Positions 32,193 through 39,329 of a DNA stretch of 43,710 bases are shown piece after piece. The stretch is taken from the NCBI GenBank assembly GCA_030647655.1, contig JAUSJH010000002.1:1-43710 (forward strand). Reading direction: 5' to 3'. The notes beneath the pieces are model-generated. The model had not been told where the DNA came from, searched no databases, and saw only the letters and a list, made by a program, of their open reading frames with translations. This DNA is from a bacterium (GTDB taxonomy: Bacteria; Patescibacteriota; Minisyncoccia; Phycocordibacterales; UBA2100). The position numbers and the translations under genes were made by a program. Numbering within the stretch: position 1 is the stretch's first letter; each line of letters starts with the position of its first letter.

Positions 32193-32198
32193 ATCATA
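32193..32198 (-). promoter_or_regulatory. -10 box of ftsZ
   Basis: TATGAT on the minus strand, 9 nt before the ATG, with a weak TTTGCG -35 about 16 bp further upstream. The predicted leader is 0-3 nt. Confidence 0.5.
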
Positions 32199-32221
32199 AC
32201 ACTTTGAAAAAAAGCGCAAAC

Positions 32222-32250
32222 TTGACTCAATGGAGGTAAGATGTTTGAAT
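32222..32250 (+). promoter_or_regulatory. Promoter of the 87-residue gene
   Basis: TTGACT (32222-32227), a 17-bp spacer and TTGAAT (32245-32250), 48 nt before the ATG at 32299. Confidence 0.5.
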
Positions 32251-32298
32251 TGCGACTGCGCTCTGCACTGCTGCAGAGGCAGATGAAAGGGAATCGCC

Positions 32299-32562
32299 AT
32301 GGTCAAAGGTACGTCAGCCGCGGCAGTCGATGATCCGCGCAGATCAACCGTCAGGAATTTCCTCGAGCAGGCATTGAAGGCAAAAAAAATCAGGGCAAAG
32401 ACGGCCGACTACGTCATTGGCGAACTTAATGCCAACGCCATGATAAGCTCCGGCACCTTCTTTCTGTTGATGCTCGCGCTCGGCGAAAGGATACAGCACG
32501 GCACTGGCGGCACGCCCGCCGATGATGCGCTTCTGATTATCAACACGATCAAGAACGATTAG
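32299..32562 (+). CDS. Hypothetical protein (87 aa)
   Basis: A small soluble protein (MVKGTSAAAVDDPRRS start) with predicted helices, no family recognised. A Shine-Dalgarno-like AAAGGGAA lies 6-7 nt before the ATG, a promoter lies at 32222-32250, and a large terminator follows, so it is an independent gene inserted between ftsZ and ftsA on the opposite strand. Confidence 0.6.
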   Translation: MVKGTSAAAVDDPRRSTVRNFLEQALKAKKIRAKTADYVIGELNANAMISSGTFFLLMLALGERIQHGTGGTPADDALLIINTIKND

Positions 32563-32598
32563 TTCTATTCGTAAATACCACGGGCCTGACCGCCCGCC

Positions 32599-32657
32599 AA
32601 GAAGAACCACCGACCTCGTCGGGACATTCTTTCTCGGCGAGGCGGTTCTTCTTTTTT
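32599..32657 (+). terminator. Long intrinsic terminator
   Basis: A stem AAGAAGAACC/GGTTCTTCTT, continued by CCTCG-rich inner pairing (about 32613-32643), followed by a T-run. It ends the 87-residue gene. Confidence 0.85.
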
Positions 32658-32665
32658 GTGGCTAA

Positions 32666-32688
32666 AACATTTCGCAACGCGAAATGTT
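32666..32688. repeat. Perfect palindrome downstream of ftsA
   Basis: AACATTTCGC-AAC-GCGAAATGTT, a 10-bp perfect stem without a T-run; REP-like. Confidence 0.55.
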
Positions 32689-32711
32689 CGCCCGACCCGT
32701 CTTTGGCGGGT

Positions 32712-33881
32712 TTAGGGTAACAGACTCCGAAGGCCTTGTTTCAATGAATCCCAGCCGTCGCTCAAGACCCCAATGAGTGTGTGTGAGCGGCCGGACGTGT
32801 CTTCTGCGTATGCCCAGCGGCAGAGGCCATAGGCGACAGCCCACGTTGCGTCCACGCCCGATGAGCGCGGCAGGTGACCTATTTGCGAGACTTGCGAGGG
32901 CAACTGGAGTACTGCGCGGGCAATCTCGGCGGCCGAGGTGAGGCCCGAGCCGCCGCCCGTGATGACGATGCCCGCGGGGAGCAAGCGATGGCGGCCGATG
33001 GATTTGAGGTGAGCATTAATAAGCATATACATTTCTTTGAGTTGTGTGCCGATTATGGCACTCATCCTGCGCTCGGGGATGTCGCTCCCCGTGACACCAC
33101 CGCGCTTCAGACTTTCGGCTTCGGAGAGGGGAATTTTAAACGAGAGCGCGATTGATTCTGTGATTGCCGATGAGCCGGTTGGAAAGACTTTGAGCGAGAT
33201 TGGCGTGTCTTCTTCAAAAACAACCACAGATAGGGTCTCCGAGCCGATGTTGGCGAGGACGACACCCGCGGTTTTCTGTTGCTTAGTGAGTGTCACGAGG
33301 CTCGCCGCCAAAGGCGAAGCCATGACACCTTCTACCTCGATGCCGGCCGCCTCGACCGCATCTATGATGTCGTCTTGGTGTTGCGAGAGCATGGTGATGA
33401 GAAGGGTATCCACCGCAAGCTTCGTACCCTGCAGGCCTAAAGGCTTGCCGAAGACCTTGGCTCCGCCGACGCGGTATTCGAGCGGGATGCAGTGGATGAC
33501 GGTGCGATTCGTCAACTTGGGCGAGGCGCGCTTTTCGCTTTCGCGGAGCGCCCGCTCTATCTCGCGCTCGGTTACAATCCCGCCCGAGGCGGTAAGCGCG
33601 ACCTCGGCGCTGGAGCGGATTTCTTCGAGCCCGATGCCGCCAAGTCCCACGCGCGCGCCGCGCACTTTCACTTTGGCCGCGCCGGCCGCACGCGAAAGCG
33701 CCTCGCGGATACTTTTGGTCGCCTCCTTCGTATCAATGATATATCCACGACGCATCCCGCGTGAGGCCGAAGTGCCGGTGCCGATTATCGAGAGGGGGAG
33801 TTCCGGATTCTCGCCCAAAGTAGCGATGACAACCTTGACGTGATAGGTGCCTATGTCTATGCCGGTGTAGATCCTTTGCAT
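32712..33881 (-). CDS. ftsA: Cell division protein FtsA
   Basis: A 389-residue actin-like ATPase that tethers FtsZ to the membrane. It has YTGIDIGTYHVKVVIA (phosphate-1), RGMRRGYIID and the 1C domain typical of FtsA, VLANIGSETLSVVVFE (phosphate-2) and GIVITGGGSGL (adenosine site), with a C-terminal amphipathic helix (DGWDSLKQGLRSLLP) for membrane binding. The ATG at 33879-33881 was chosen over 33962; it overlaps the end of ybeY by 25 bp, so translation is probably coupled. Operon order: rpsU, ybeY, ftsA. Confidence 0.92.
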   Translation of the reverse strand: MQRIYTGIDIGTYHVKVVIATLGENPELPLSIIGTGTSASRGMRRGYIIDTKEATKSIREALSRAAGAAKVKVRGARVGLGGIGLEEIRSSAEVALTASGGIVTEREIERALRESEKRASPKLTNRTVIHCIPLEYRVGGAKVFGKPLGLQGTKLAVDTLLITMLSQHQDDIIDAVEAAGIEVEGVMASPLAASLVTLTKQQKTAGVVLANIGSETLSVVVFEEDTPISLKVFPTGSSAITESIALSFKIPLSEAESLKRGGVTGSDIPERRMSAIIGTQLKEMYMLINAHLKSIGRHRLLPAGIVITGGGSGLTSAAEIARAVLQLPSQVSQIGHLPRSSGVDATWAVAYGLCRWAYAEDTSGRSHTLIGVLSDGWDSLKQGLRSLLP

Positions 33882-34279
33882 GGGAAATTGAAAGCGCGCA
33901 GGGTGCGTCGCTCCTTGCTCTCCATTATACGCCCATGTCGAAGGCCTTTTAAGTGAAAGCACCCGTGGACAAGGAGGTGTGCCAACCGCTCGCGTAGAGG
34001 TATATTGAACTGTTTTGCTTCGCGCGCCGCCGCGCGCACATTGAGAAATATTTCACCCTCTTGTTTAAAAAGTGGGAACGAGAGCACGTTGGGCGCGTAT
34101 ATTTTCTTTCTGTAGGTCTTGTTCATTTTGCGCGCGAGAAAGTCTCCACAAATCACAAGCGAGAGCTCATACTTTTTACCCAACACCGAGTGTGCGATTT
34201 TCTCAAACGGAATTCGCCCCTTACCACTTTTTGAGAAAAGTGGTAAGGGGCGGACAGTGACCTTTATGTCTACGGACAT
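33857..34279 (-). CDS. ybeY: Endoribonuclease YbeY
   Basis: A 140-residue metal-dependent RNase for rRNA maturation and ribosome quality control. The zinc site is HLLVHGCFHLKGLRHG (HxxxHxxxxxH), and NKTYRKKIYAPNVLSFP matches the conserved NxxYR...TNVLSFP. Residues about 10-22 (RPLPLFSKSGKGR) are encoded entirely by a perfect 38-bp palindrome, which looks like an in-frame insertion at the N-terminus. The ATG overlaps the rpsU stop (TAATG). Its end overlaps ftsA by 25 bp. Confidence 0.88.
   Translation of the reverse strand: MSVDIKVTVRPLPLFSKSGKGRIPFEKIAHSVLGKKYELSLVICGDFLARKMNKTYRKKIYAPNVLSFPLFKQEGEIFLNVRAAAREAKQFNIPLRERLAHLLVHGCFHLKGLRHGRIMESKERRTLRAFNFPCKGSTPA
34215..34252. repeat. Perfect 38-bp palindrome translated inside ybeY
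   Basis: Two 17-bp arms, CGCCCCTTACCACTTTT (34215-34231) and its exact complement (34236-34252), around a 4-nt TGAG loop. It is read in frame by ybeY. Confidence 0.9.
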
Positions 34280-34614
34280 TAGCGAACGACGGGAGGGGTC
34301 GTAGTCTCCGCGGGACGCGGGGTGGATGACTGCTCCGTTTGAGGAGAACGATACGATGGCCTGCCTCCGTGTCCGTGGCGGGTCGGAGCCTCGATAACCT
34401 TGCCCTCTTTGATGAGCTGTTTGTATTCCGCGCGGCGCTTTATCATCTTGAGAGCGCGCTTTTTCTTGACGATTTTCGAGGCACTTCGCACAAAATAGCG
34501 CTGGCCACGGACTGTTCTTACCAAGCCTGTGCCCTGCACGCGGCGGCTGAATTTGCGAATGGTAGAAAGCGTGCTCTCGTTGCCGCTTTTTGAGACTTCT
34601 ACATTGATGGACAT
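34279..34614 (-). CDS. rpsU: 30S ribosomal protein S21 with a C-terminal extension
   Basis: A 111-residue protein. The first ~70 residues (VEVSKSGNESTLSTIRKFSRRVQGTGLV to KKKRALKMIKRR) match S21, including the basic helix. The tail (about 75-111) is rich in Pro, Thr and Ser and is not part of the usual 58-71-residue protein. The ATG at 34612-34614 follows TAGACT by 8 nt, so the mRNA is probably leaderless. It heads the rpsU-ybeY-ftsA operon. Confidence 0.85.
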   Translation of the reverse strand: MSINVEVSKSGNESTLSTIRKFSRRVQGTGLVRTVRGQRYFVRSASKIVKKKRALKMIKRRAEYKQLIKEGKVIEAPTRHGHGGRPSYRSPQTEQSSTPRPAETTTPPVVR

Positions 34615-34622
34615 TAGCGAAG

Positions 34623-34651
34623 AGTCTACCACGCCTTTCCGCGGCAGGCAA
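34623..34651 (-). promoter_or_regulatory. Promoter of rpsU-ybeY-ftsA
   Basis: TTGCCT (34646-34651), a 17-bp spacer and TAGACT (34623-34628), ending 8 nt before the ATG. It starts just after the aroB terminator. Confidence 0.6.
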
Positions 34652-34655
34652 TAAG

Positions 34656-34683
34656 AAAAGGGCGCCGACATCAGCCGGCGCCC
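34656..34683 (-). terminator. Terminator of aroB
   Basis: A hairpin GGGCGCCG-gctgatgt-CGGCGCCC followed by TTTTC on the minus strand, 23 nt after the stop. Confidence 0.85.
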
Positions 34684-34706
34684 TCAGTTCTCTGCCCATG
34701 ACCCGA

Positions 34707-35810
34707 TTATTGCCTCAGGCTGGACAGAGCTGTTTTTACGACCGCATCGGACACGGGATGTGCGTACCGTCCGCCATCTACACGAACTCCTCCGATGGAA
34801 TTTAGAAGGATGTAGTGCGGCTGTCCGCCAAGGGTCTTTTTGTCACTTCGGGTCGCCGCCAGGATATCGGCGATGGAGTACTTCCTGAGCTCGCTGCGAT
34901 GTATTCCGAACGCAGCGAGATATTTTTCGAGCAAGTCAGCGTCGTTCGACGAGAGAATACCGAGGCGCTCGGAAATTCTCGCCTCGACCAACATGCCGAG
35001 AGCCACGCAAAAACCATGGGGCTTGCGATATCCGGAGAGCGATTCGATTGAATGCCCCACCGTATGACCGAAGTTCAGGATTTTGCGCTCATGCTGCTCC
35101 TTTTCATCGCGCTGCACGACGCCCGCCTTCAGGCGGACGGCGCGCCACACGATTTCCTGTAGGACATCGGACGTTTTGAGCGGGTTCACGAGGTTCAGTT
35201 TCCTCGCAAGTTCGAGCGAGCGACGCTGGCGTATGAACGACATCTTGATTGCTTCGAACAGCCCGTTCAACACTTGCCGCTTCGGAAGTGTGGAGAGAAA
35301 GTTCAGGTCCACGATAACCGCCCGCGGCTGATTGAACGCGCCAATCAGATTCTTGACGTTGTTCATGTCGTACCCGACCTTACCGCCGACCGAGCTGTCC
35401 ACCATCGCGAGAAGCGTGGTGGGTACTTGGATGAAGGGCACGCCGCGTTGATACGTCGCCGCGACGAACCCAGCGATGTCACCCACGACACCGCCGCCGA
35501 AGGCCATGATAAGCGTATCGCGACCAAAGCGGCGCTTCTGCAATTTATCGTACAACGCCGAGACGGTTTCTCCGGTTTTGTGGCGTTCACCGGCTGGAAA
35601 CCTGAGCAGAGCCGGTTCATGGCTAAGACCCCGCAGAGCCCAGATGATGTGCGGCCCCCAGAGTTCGCCGACCCTTGAGTCGGTGATTACCGCGATGCGA
35701 TGACGAGGATGCATCGCAACACGTTTCCGGAGTTCACCCTCCAGATGACGGCCAATCGTGAGGGGATAGGCATTCCCGCCGACTTTGACCGAAAACGAAC
35801 GGGTTTCCAT
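34707..35810 (-). CDS. aroB: 3-dehydroquinate synthase
   Basis: A 367-residue NAD+- and metal-dependent enzyme turning DAHP into 3-dehydroquinate, the second shikimate step. It shows AGERHKT, AFGGGVVGDIAGFVAATYQRG (NAD site), VPTTLLAMVDSSVGGKVGYD, and metal ligands in FEAIKM, LNFGHTVGHSIES and KPHGFCVALGM. Shine-Dalgarno AAAGGGG before the ATG, a promoter at 35886-35915 and a strong terminator make it a single-gene unit. It may supply a pathway with the kinase at 22.7 kb, or be a leftover. Confidence 0.93.
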   Translation of the reverse strand: METRSFSVKVGGNAYPLTIGRHLEGELRKRVAMHPRHRIAVITDSRVGELWGPHIIWALRGLSHEPALLRFPAGERHKTGETVSALYDKLQKRRFGRDTLIMAFGGGVVGDIAGFVAATYQRGVPFIQVPTTLLAMVDSSVGGKVGYDMNNVKNLIGAFNQPRAVIVDLNFLSTLPKRQVLNGLFEAIKMSFIRQRRSLELARKLNLVNPLKTSDVLQEIVWRAVRLKAGVVQRDEKEQHERKILNFGHTVGHSIESLSGYRKPHGFCVALGMLVEARISERLGILSSNDADLLEKYLAAFGIHRSELRKYSIADILAATRSDKKTLGGQPHYILLNSIGGVRVDGGRYAHPVSDAVVKTALSSLRQ

Positions 35811-35885
35811 AAGCTTCCCCTTTATGGAAGACGAAAAGAGCTAGCAATACATAGGCAGTGAATCCGCCTACAGCTACTCCCGTAC

Positions 35886-35915
35886 TATCTAACTCTTACC
35901 GGGGACGGAAGTCAA
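35886..35915 (-). promoter_or_regulatory. aroB promoter
   Basis: TTGACT (35910-35915), an 18-bp spacer and TAGATA (35886-35891), with a leader of about 70 nt. Confidence 0.5.
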
Positions 35916-35963
35916 TGAAATGCTTACGCGTGTGATTCCACGTGCCCGCATATGCGGCGAGCT

Positions 35964-36644
35964 TTAACCGAACAGCCGTGATATATCGACTTCGTCAAGC
36001 CGTTCAATGGTTTCACTAACGCCCTCTATCTTTTGTAAACTCTGATGCGACTCCTTCGGTCCGATAGCGATTATATGACCGATGCCAGCGCTGTGCGCGG
36101 CGGCTATTCCGGAACTCGCATCTTCAATAACCACGCAATCTTCGGGCTTCAAAGAAAGTACGTGCGATGCCTTCACATAGACATCCGGGGCGGGTTTCCC
36201 CGGAAATGTTTCGTCATCGCAAACTATTTTCTGCATGTCGAACCACCTATCCAATCCGAGCATTTCGTTGAAAAATCCGATATTCATCGTCGGCGACGAC
36301 GTGGCGATTGTATAAGGAATATTGCGTTGCCGGAGCGCGTCGAGCAATTTTGTGGCGCCAGGAGCAAGCGTGTATGCCGCACCGACTGTGCGGGCCAATG
36401 CTTGATATGCCAGCTCTTTCTTCGTCACCCATAGCTCGAGTTCGTCGCCGACGAGAGGTCGTTTAAACAAATACTCAAGAACAGATCTGTTCGTTCTTCC
36501 GTGGAAAATATTCTTTATTTCATCCTCGGAAACTTCTCGTCCGATAATCTCCGCTGCCACTTTTTTCCACATCGCATCATGGAGGTGTTGGTCCAAAAGC
36601 AGGACCCCGTTGAAGTCAAAGATGAGACCTTTGAACCTTCTCAT
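35964..36644 (-). CDS. HAD-superfamily hydrolase (beta-phosphoglucomutase-like)
   Basis: A 226-residue protein. Motif I is IFDFNGVLL, with the nucleophile Asp but Asn in place of the second Asp; TIATSSPTMN is motif II; K in FPGKPAPDVY is motif III; VIEDASSGIAAAHSAG is motif IV. The cap domain lies at about 16-85. The Asn in the DxN motif removes the usual general acid/base, so it may act on substrates not needing it, or slowly. It starts 3 nt after the HisRS-like stop, in the operon lepB - HisRS-like - HAD. Confidence 0.85.
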   Translation of the reverse strand: MRRFKGLIFDFNGVLLLDQHLHDAMWKKVAAEIIGREVSEDEIKNIFHGRTNRSVLEYLFKRPLVGDELELWVTKKELAYQALARTVGAAYTLAPGATKLLDALRQRNIPYTIATSSPTMNIGFFNEMLGLDRWFDMQKIVCDDETFPGKPAPDVYVKASHVLSLKPEDCVVIEDASSGIAAAHSAGIGHIIAIGPKESHQSLQKIEGVSETIERLDEVDISRLFG

Positions 36645-36647
36645 TGT

Positions 36648-37889
36648 TTACGCGTGTGCTTCTTGGTGCCACGTGCCAATACGGCGGCGCTTCAGATAAT
36701 TGGGAAGTTCGGGGAGAGGAATGGCGTCCTGCGAATTGGTCGCGACTTCGCGGACGAGGATGGTGCCTTCCATTGCTTCCTTGTGACCCATGATGAGGAT
36801 GTAGGGCACGGCGAGCGTGCGGGCCGCTGTCATCTGCTCGCCAATGCGGTCATACCAGAGCCCTTGGTGCACGGGGATTTGTGCGTGCCGCAAATTCTCC
36901 AATACGAGAAGTGCGCGGCGGCGCGCCTCACCTCCGAGGTGCGCAAAATATATCGCGGGCTGTGCCTCTTCTTGAGACGCTTTCACTTCGCGCTTGATGC
37001 GCGTCTTGCCGCGCACCTCACAATTGATGGATACCATCGTGCCTGTTGCCGGCGTGCGCATAAAGCGGCTCGCGAGAGCATCGTAGCGCCCGCCAAATGC
37101 CATCACCATACGGGCGCCGCTTTCAGGATCAAGTGTCGAGATCTCGAAAAGGGAATGCGACCAAAGATCGCGACTGCCGAGAATGTGCGCATTTAATTCA
37201 TATGGGAGTCCGAATACTTCGAGATATTCCAGAAGTTCCCAAAACCTGCGCCGCTCGTCTTCGGTAAGATATTCCATCGCTTGCGGTGCCCGAGGCGCCG
37301 CGGGGTGCCCGCGCTCAATGAGCTGCACCAAGGTGCCGAGTGGGTCGGTCGCTGCACGCGGGCGAAGAGTAGGCGAGATGGACTCAATGTGCTTGCGTAA
37401 GTAAAGTCCGACGTCGCGGACAAAACGATTCGAGGAATCCGGCGAACCGATGTTGTTGATGGAAAGAGCACGCTCGGCAATACCCGATTCTTCGGCAATC
37501 GCATTTGCGACAACGATGAGGAGCGCTTCGGCAATCGCACTTGAGGAACCGACTATGTGGAGCTCAAACGATAACGACGGGATGCCGGAGGTGTTTCCTT
37601 GTGTCCGCCACGCAAGGAGCGCCACATCGTTCTGGCCTGGCACGTGTTGCACGCGCGTGAGGCACTTGCGCACCGAAGAGAGCAGAGGACGCTCGTCGCG
37701 TCGCGCGAACGATATTTCTGATTCCACTTTTGAAACTGGCATGATTGCGCGTCGCGCACTTCCACCTGCGGGAACTACTGCGCGCGGGATGCTGTCGAGG
37801 TGTGCGAATCCGTAGTATTCGGCAATGCGAATAGCACTCGCCAAAAAGGAAGCTGTGTTTTGGTGATGAGTGTCTTTAAGACGGAGCAT
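36648..37889 (-). CDS. Histidyl-tRNA synthetase-like protein, probably degenerate
   Basis: A 413-residue protein related to class II HisRS: a RIAEYYGF N-terminal helix, ERPLLSSVRKCL in the motif region, LHIVGSSSAIAEALLIV (matching the IGS-x-x-x-A-x-A-E strand), GGRYDALASRF, and a C-terminal anticodon-binding-like domain (AIYFAHLGGEARRRALLVLENLR to LPELPNYLKRR). The motif 2 residues that bind ATP and histidine (FRYERPQ..R.REF) are not conserved, so it may be a HisZ-like or regulatory paralogue rather than an active synthetase. It follows lepB by 9 nt in the same operon. Whether another HisRS exists is not visible here. Confidence 0.7.
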   Translation of the reverse strand: MLRLKDTHHQNTASFLASAIRIAEYYGFAHLDSIPRAVVPAGGSARRAIMPVSKVESEISFARRDERPLLSSVRKCLTRVQHVPGQNDVALLAWRTQGNTSGIPSLSFELHIVGSSSAIAEALLIVVANAIAEESGIAERALSINNIGSPDSSNRFVRDVGLYLRKHIESISPTLRPRAATDPLGTLVQLIERGHPAAPRAPQAMEYLTEDERRRFWELLEYLEVFGLPYELNAHILGSRDLWSHSLFEISTLDPESGARMVMAFGGRYDALASRFMRTPATGTMVSINCEVRGKTRIKREVKASQEEAQPAIYFAHLGGEARRRALLVLENLRHAQIPVHQGLWYDRIGEQMTAARTLAVPYILIMGHKEAMEGTILVREVATNSQDAIPLPELPNYLKRRRIGTWHQEAHA

Positions 37890-37898
37890 ACTCGCTTT

Positions 37899-38504
37899 TT
37901 ATTTATCTGGATATCTTGATACGGAAGGAAACACACCTATCTTATCGAGCGGATACAGACGCAGGAAGACGCGGCCGACGATATCTTTGCGCGGCAAGGT
38001 CCCCCAGATGCGCGAATCGGATGAGACGCGGCGATTATCGCCGAGGACGAAATATTCGTCCGCCTCGAGCGTGACCTCCATCGCATTTGTGCCGGTGAGA
38101 TTGGCCGGATCGAGGTACGGCTCGTCGAGCGTGATACCTTTTAGGTTTTGCTCATTGATGATTGTGATTTTTTGCCCGGAAAGTACAACGGTATCGCCGG
38201 GAAGTCCGATGACACGCTTGATGAGCGCCCGACCGGACTCCCCGGGAAGGTCGAAAATGATGATATCGCCGCGTTCGGGCTCTTTGAAGTCGTATGAAAG
38301 CCTATCCACGATCAGGTATTGCCAATCATGGAAGTTGGGTTCCATCGAGGCTCCCGAAACGACGTACGGAGCGGCGATGAAAAAGCGAATAAAGAGTGCG
38401 AGACCGAGGGCGACGACTGTGTAGCCGAGCAAACTTCGTTGATTACTTTGATTTCTCTTGGGAGTTTCCAGTGATGGATGATTTTGCACCACAGGATCAG
38501 GCAT
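37899..38504 (-). CDS. lepB: Signal peptidase I
   Basis: A 201-residue membrane protease that cuts signal peptides. One N-terminal membrane helix (LLGYTVVALGLALFIRFFI), catalytic Ser in SGASMEPNF, Lys in LIKRVIGLPGD, and the GDNRRVSSDSRIWG box. The ATG at 38502-38504 was chosen because TAGAAT lies 7 nt upstream; the longer frame to 38750 runs through the palindromic element. It heads a minus-strand operon with the HisRS-like and HAD genes. Confidence 0.93.
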   Translation of the reverse strand: MPDPVVQNHPSLETPKRNQSNQRSLLGYTVVALGLALFIRFFIAAPYVVSGASMEPNFHDWQYLIVDRLSYDFKEPERGDIIIFDLPGESGRALIKRVIGLPGDTVVLSGQKITIINEQNLKGITLDEPYLDPANLTGTNAMEVTLEADEYFVLGDNRRVSSDSRIWGTLPRKDIVGRVFLRLYPLDKIGVFPSVSRYPDK

Positions 38505-38511
38505 GTGCGAT

Positions 38512-38541
38512 ATTCTACCGCCGTGAAGGTGTTGACACCAA
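38512..38541 (-). promoter_or_regulatory. lepB promoter
   Basis: TTGGTG (38536-38541), an 18-bp spacer and TAGAAT (38512-38517), 7 nt before the ATG; a leaderless mRNA is predicted. Confidence 0.55.
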
Positions 38542-38568
38542 GTGGTTGGAGTGTTGCATGTCTCTTCG

Positions 38569-38664
38569 GCGCGATATGGTTTCTGGAGTACGAGATTTTT
38601 CAGCAGAAAAATCTCTCGGCTCTCACTCCGTCGAGCTCGAGAGCCTCCAGAAACCATATCGCGC
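38569..38664. repeat. Three-way-junction palindromic element between lepB and pth
   Basis: Outer arms of 20 perfect bp (38569-38588 and 38645-38664) enclose two further stems: GAGATTTTTC-AGCA-GAAAAATCTC (38592-38615) and GGCTCTC ... GAGAGCC (38618-38645). Together they can fold as a cloverleaf-like structure on either strand. It lies between two divergent promoters and has no T-run. Confidence 0.9.
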
Positions 38665-38704
38665 TTCATTCGCACGGTGTGGGTGGGGAAATTAGTAAGA
38701 AATC

Positions 38705-38713
38705 TGGTACAAT
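38705..38713 (+). promoter_or_regulatory. Extended -10 of pth
   Basis: TGG plus TACAAT (38708-38713), 8 nt before the ATG; no clear -35 and no Shine-Dalgarno. Confidence 0.5.
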
Positions 38714-38721
38714 GCCGCGTT

Positions 38722-39312
38722 ATGGCATGGATTATCGTCGGTTTGGGCAATCCCGGGCCTGAATATCAAGGCACGCGGCACAATTGCGGCCGCATGGCAC
38801 TCGAGATGTTCACAAAAGCGATGGATTTTGGCGATTGGAAAGAAGATAAAAAGGCTAAAGCGCATGTCACAAGCGGCATGGTAGGGAAAACGGCGGTTGT
38901 ATGTATTGCACCCGATACATTTATGAACAAATCCGGCGTAGCAGTCGGAAAGTTTGTGAAGACGCAGAAGGCGGCAGAGCGCATGGTCGTCATCTATGAC
39001 GACTTGGACCTTCCGCTCGGCTCTCTCAAGCTTTCATTCAATAGAGGGAGTGGCGGGCACAGGGGAGTCGAGTCCATCATGAAGGCGGTGAAGACCAAAA
39101 AGTTCACGCGTGTGCGCGTCGGCGTCTCTCCTGTAGCTGGCGCGGGCAAACTCAAGAAGCCATCAGGCGAGAAGGAGGTCGTTGATTTCATTCTCGCGAA
39201 ATTCAAACCGGCCGAACTCGACGAAATGAAAAAAGTCTTCAAGAAAGTCTCACAGGCGCTCGAATCAATCGTCGCCGACGGTCCCGAGCGCGCGATGAAC
39301 AAGTTCAATTGA
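38722..39312 (+). CDS. pth: Peptidyl-tRNA hydrolase
   Basis: A 196-residue enzyme that frees tRNA from dropped-off peptidyl-tRNA. It has IIVGLGNPGPEYQGTRHNCG (the catalytic His in TRHN), PDTFMNKSG, IYDDLDLPLG and SGGHRGVESI, all family signatures. ATG 38722 was chosen because it starts the conserved N-terminus and has a -10 box at leaderless distance. Confidence 0.95.
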   Translation: MAWIIVGLGNPGPEYQGTRHNCGRMALEMFTKAMDFGDWKEDKKAKAHVTSGMVGKTAVVCIAPDTFMNKSGVAVGKFVKTQKAAERMVVIYDDLDLPLGSLKLSFNRGSGGHRGVESIMKAVKTKKFTRVRVGVSPVAGAGKLKKPSGEKEVVDFILAKFKPAELDEMKKVFKKVSQALESIVADGPERAMNKFN

Positions 39313-39329
39313 TTGATATGCTATAGGCT

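Noticed and set aside
31273-33843. Long plus-strand frames opposite ftsZ and ftsA
   Set aside because: Antisense to strongly conserved proteins and without domain features.
34280-34699. Long minus-strand frame continuing upstream of ybeY
   Set aside because: It overlaps rpsU in another frame; YbeY homology begins only at the ATG at 34277-34279.
38505-38750. Longer N-terminus for signal peptidase I
   Set aside because: It runs through the palindromic element and the pth start; the TAGAAT box and the normal N-terminal form support ATG 38504.
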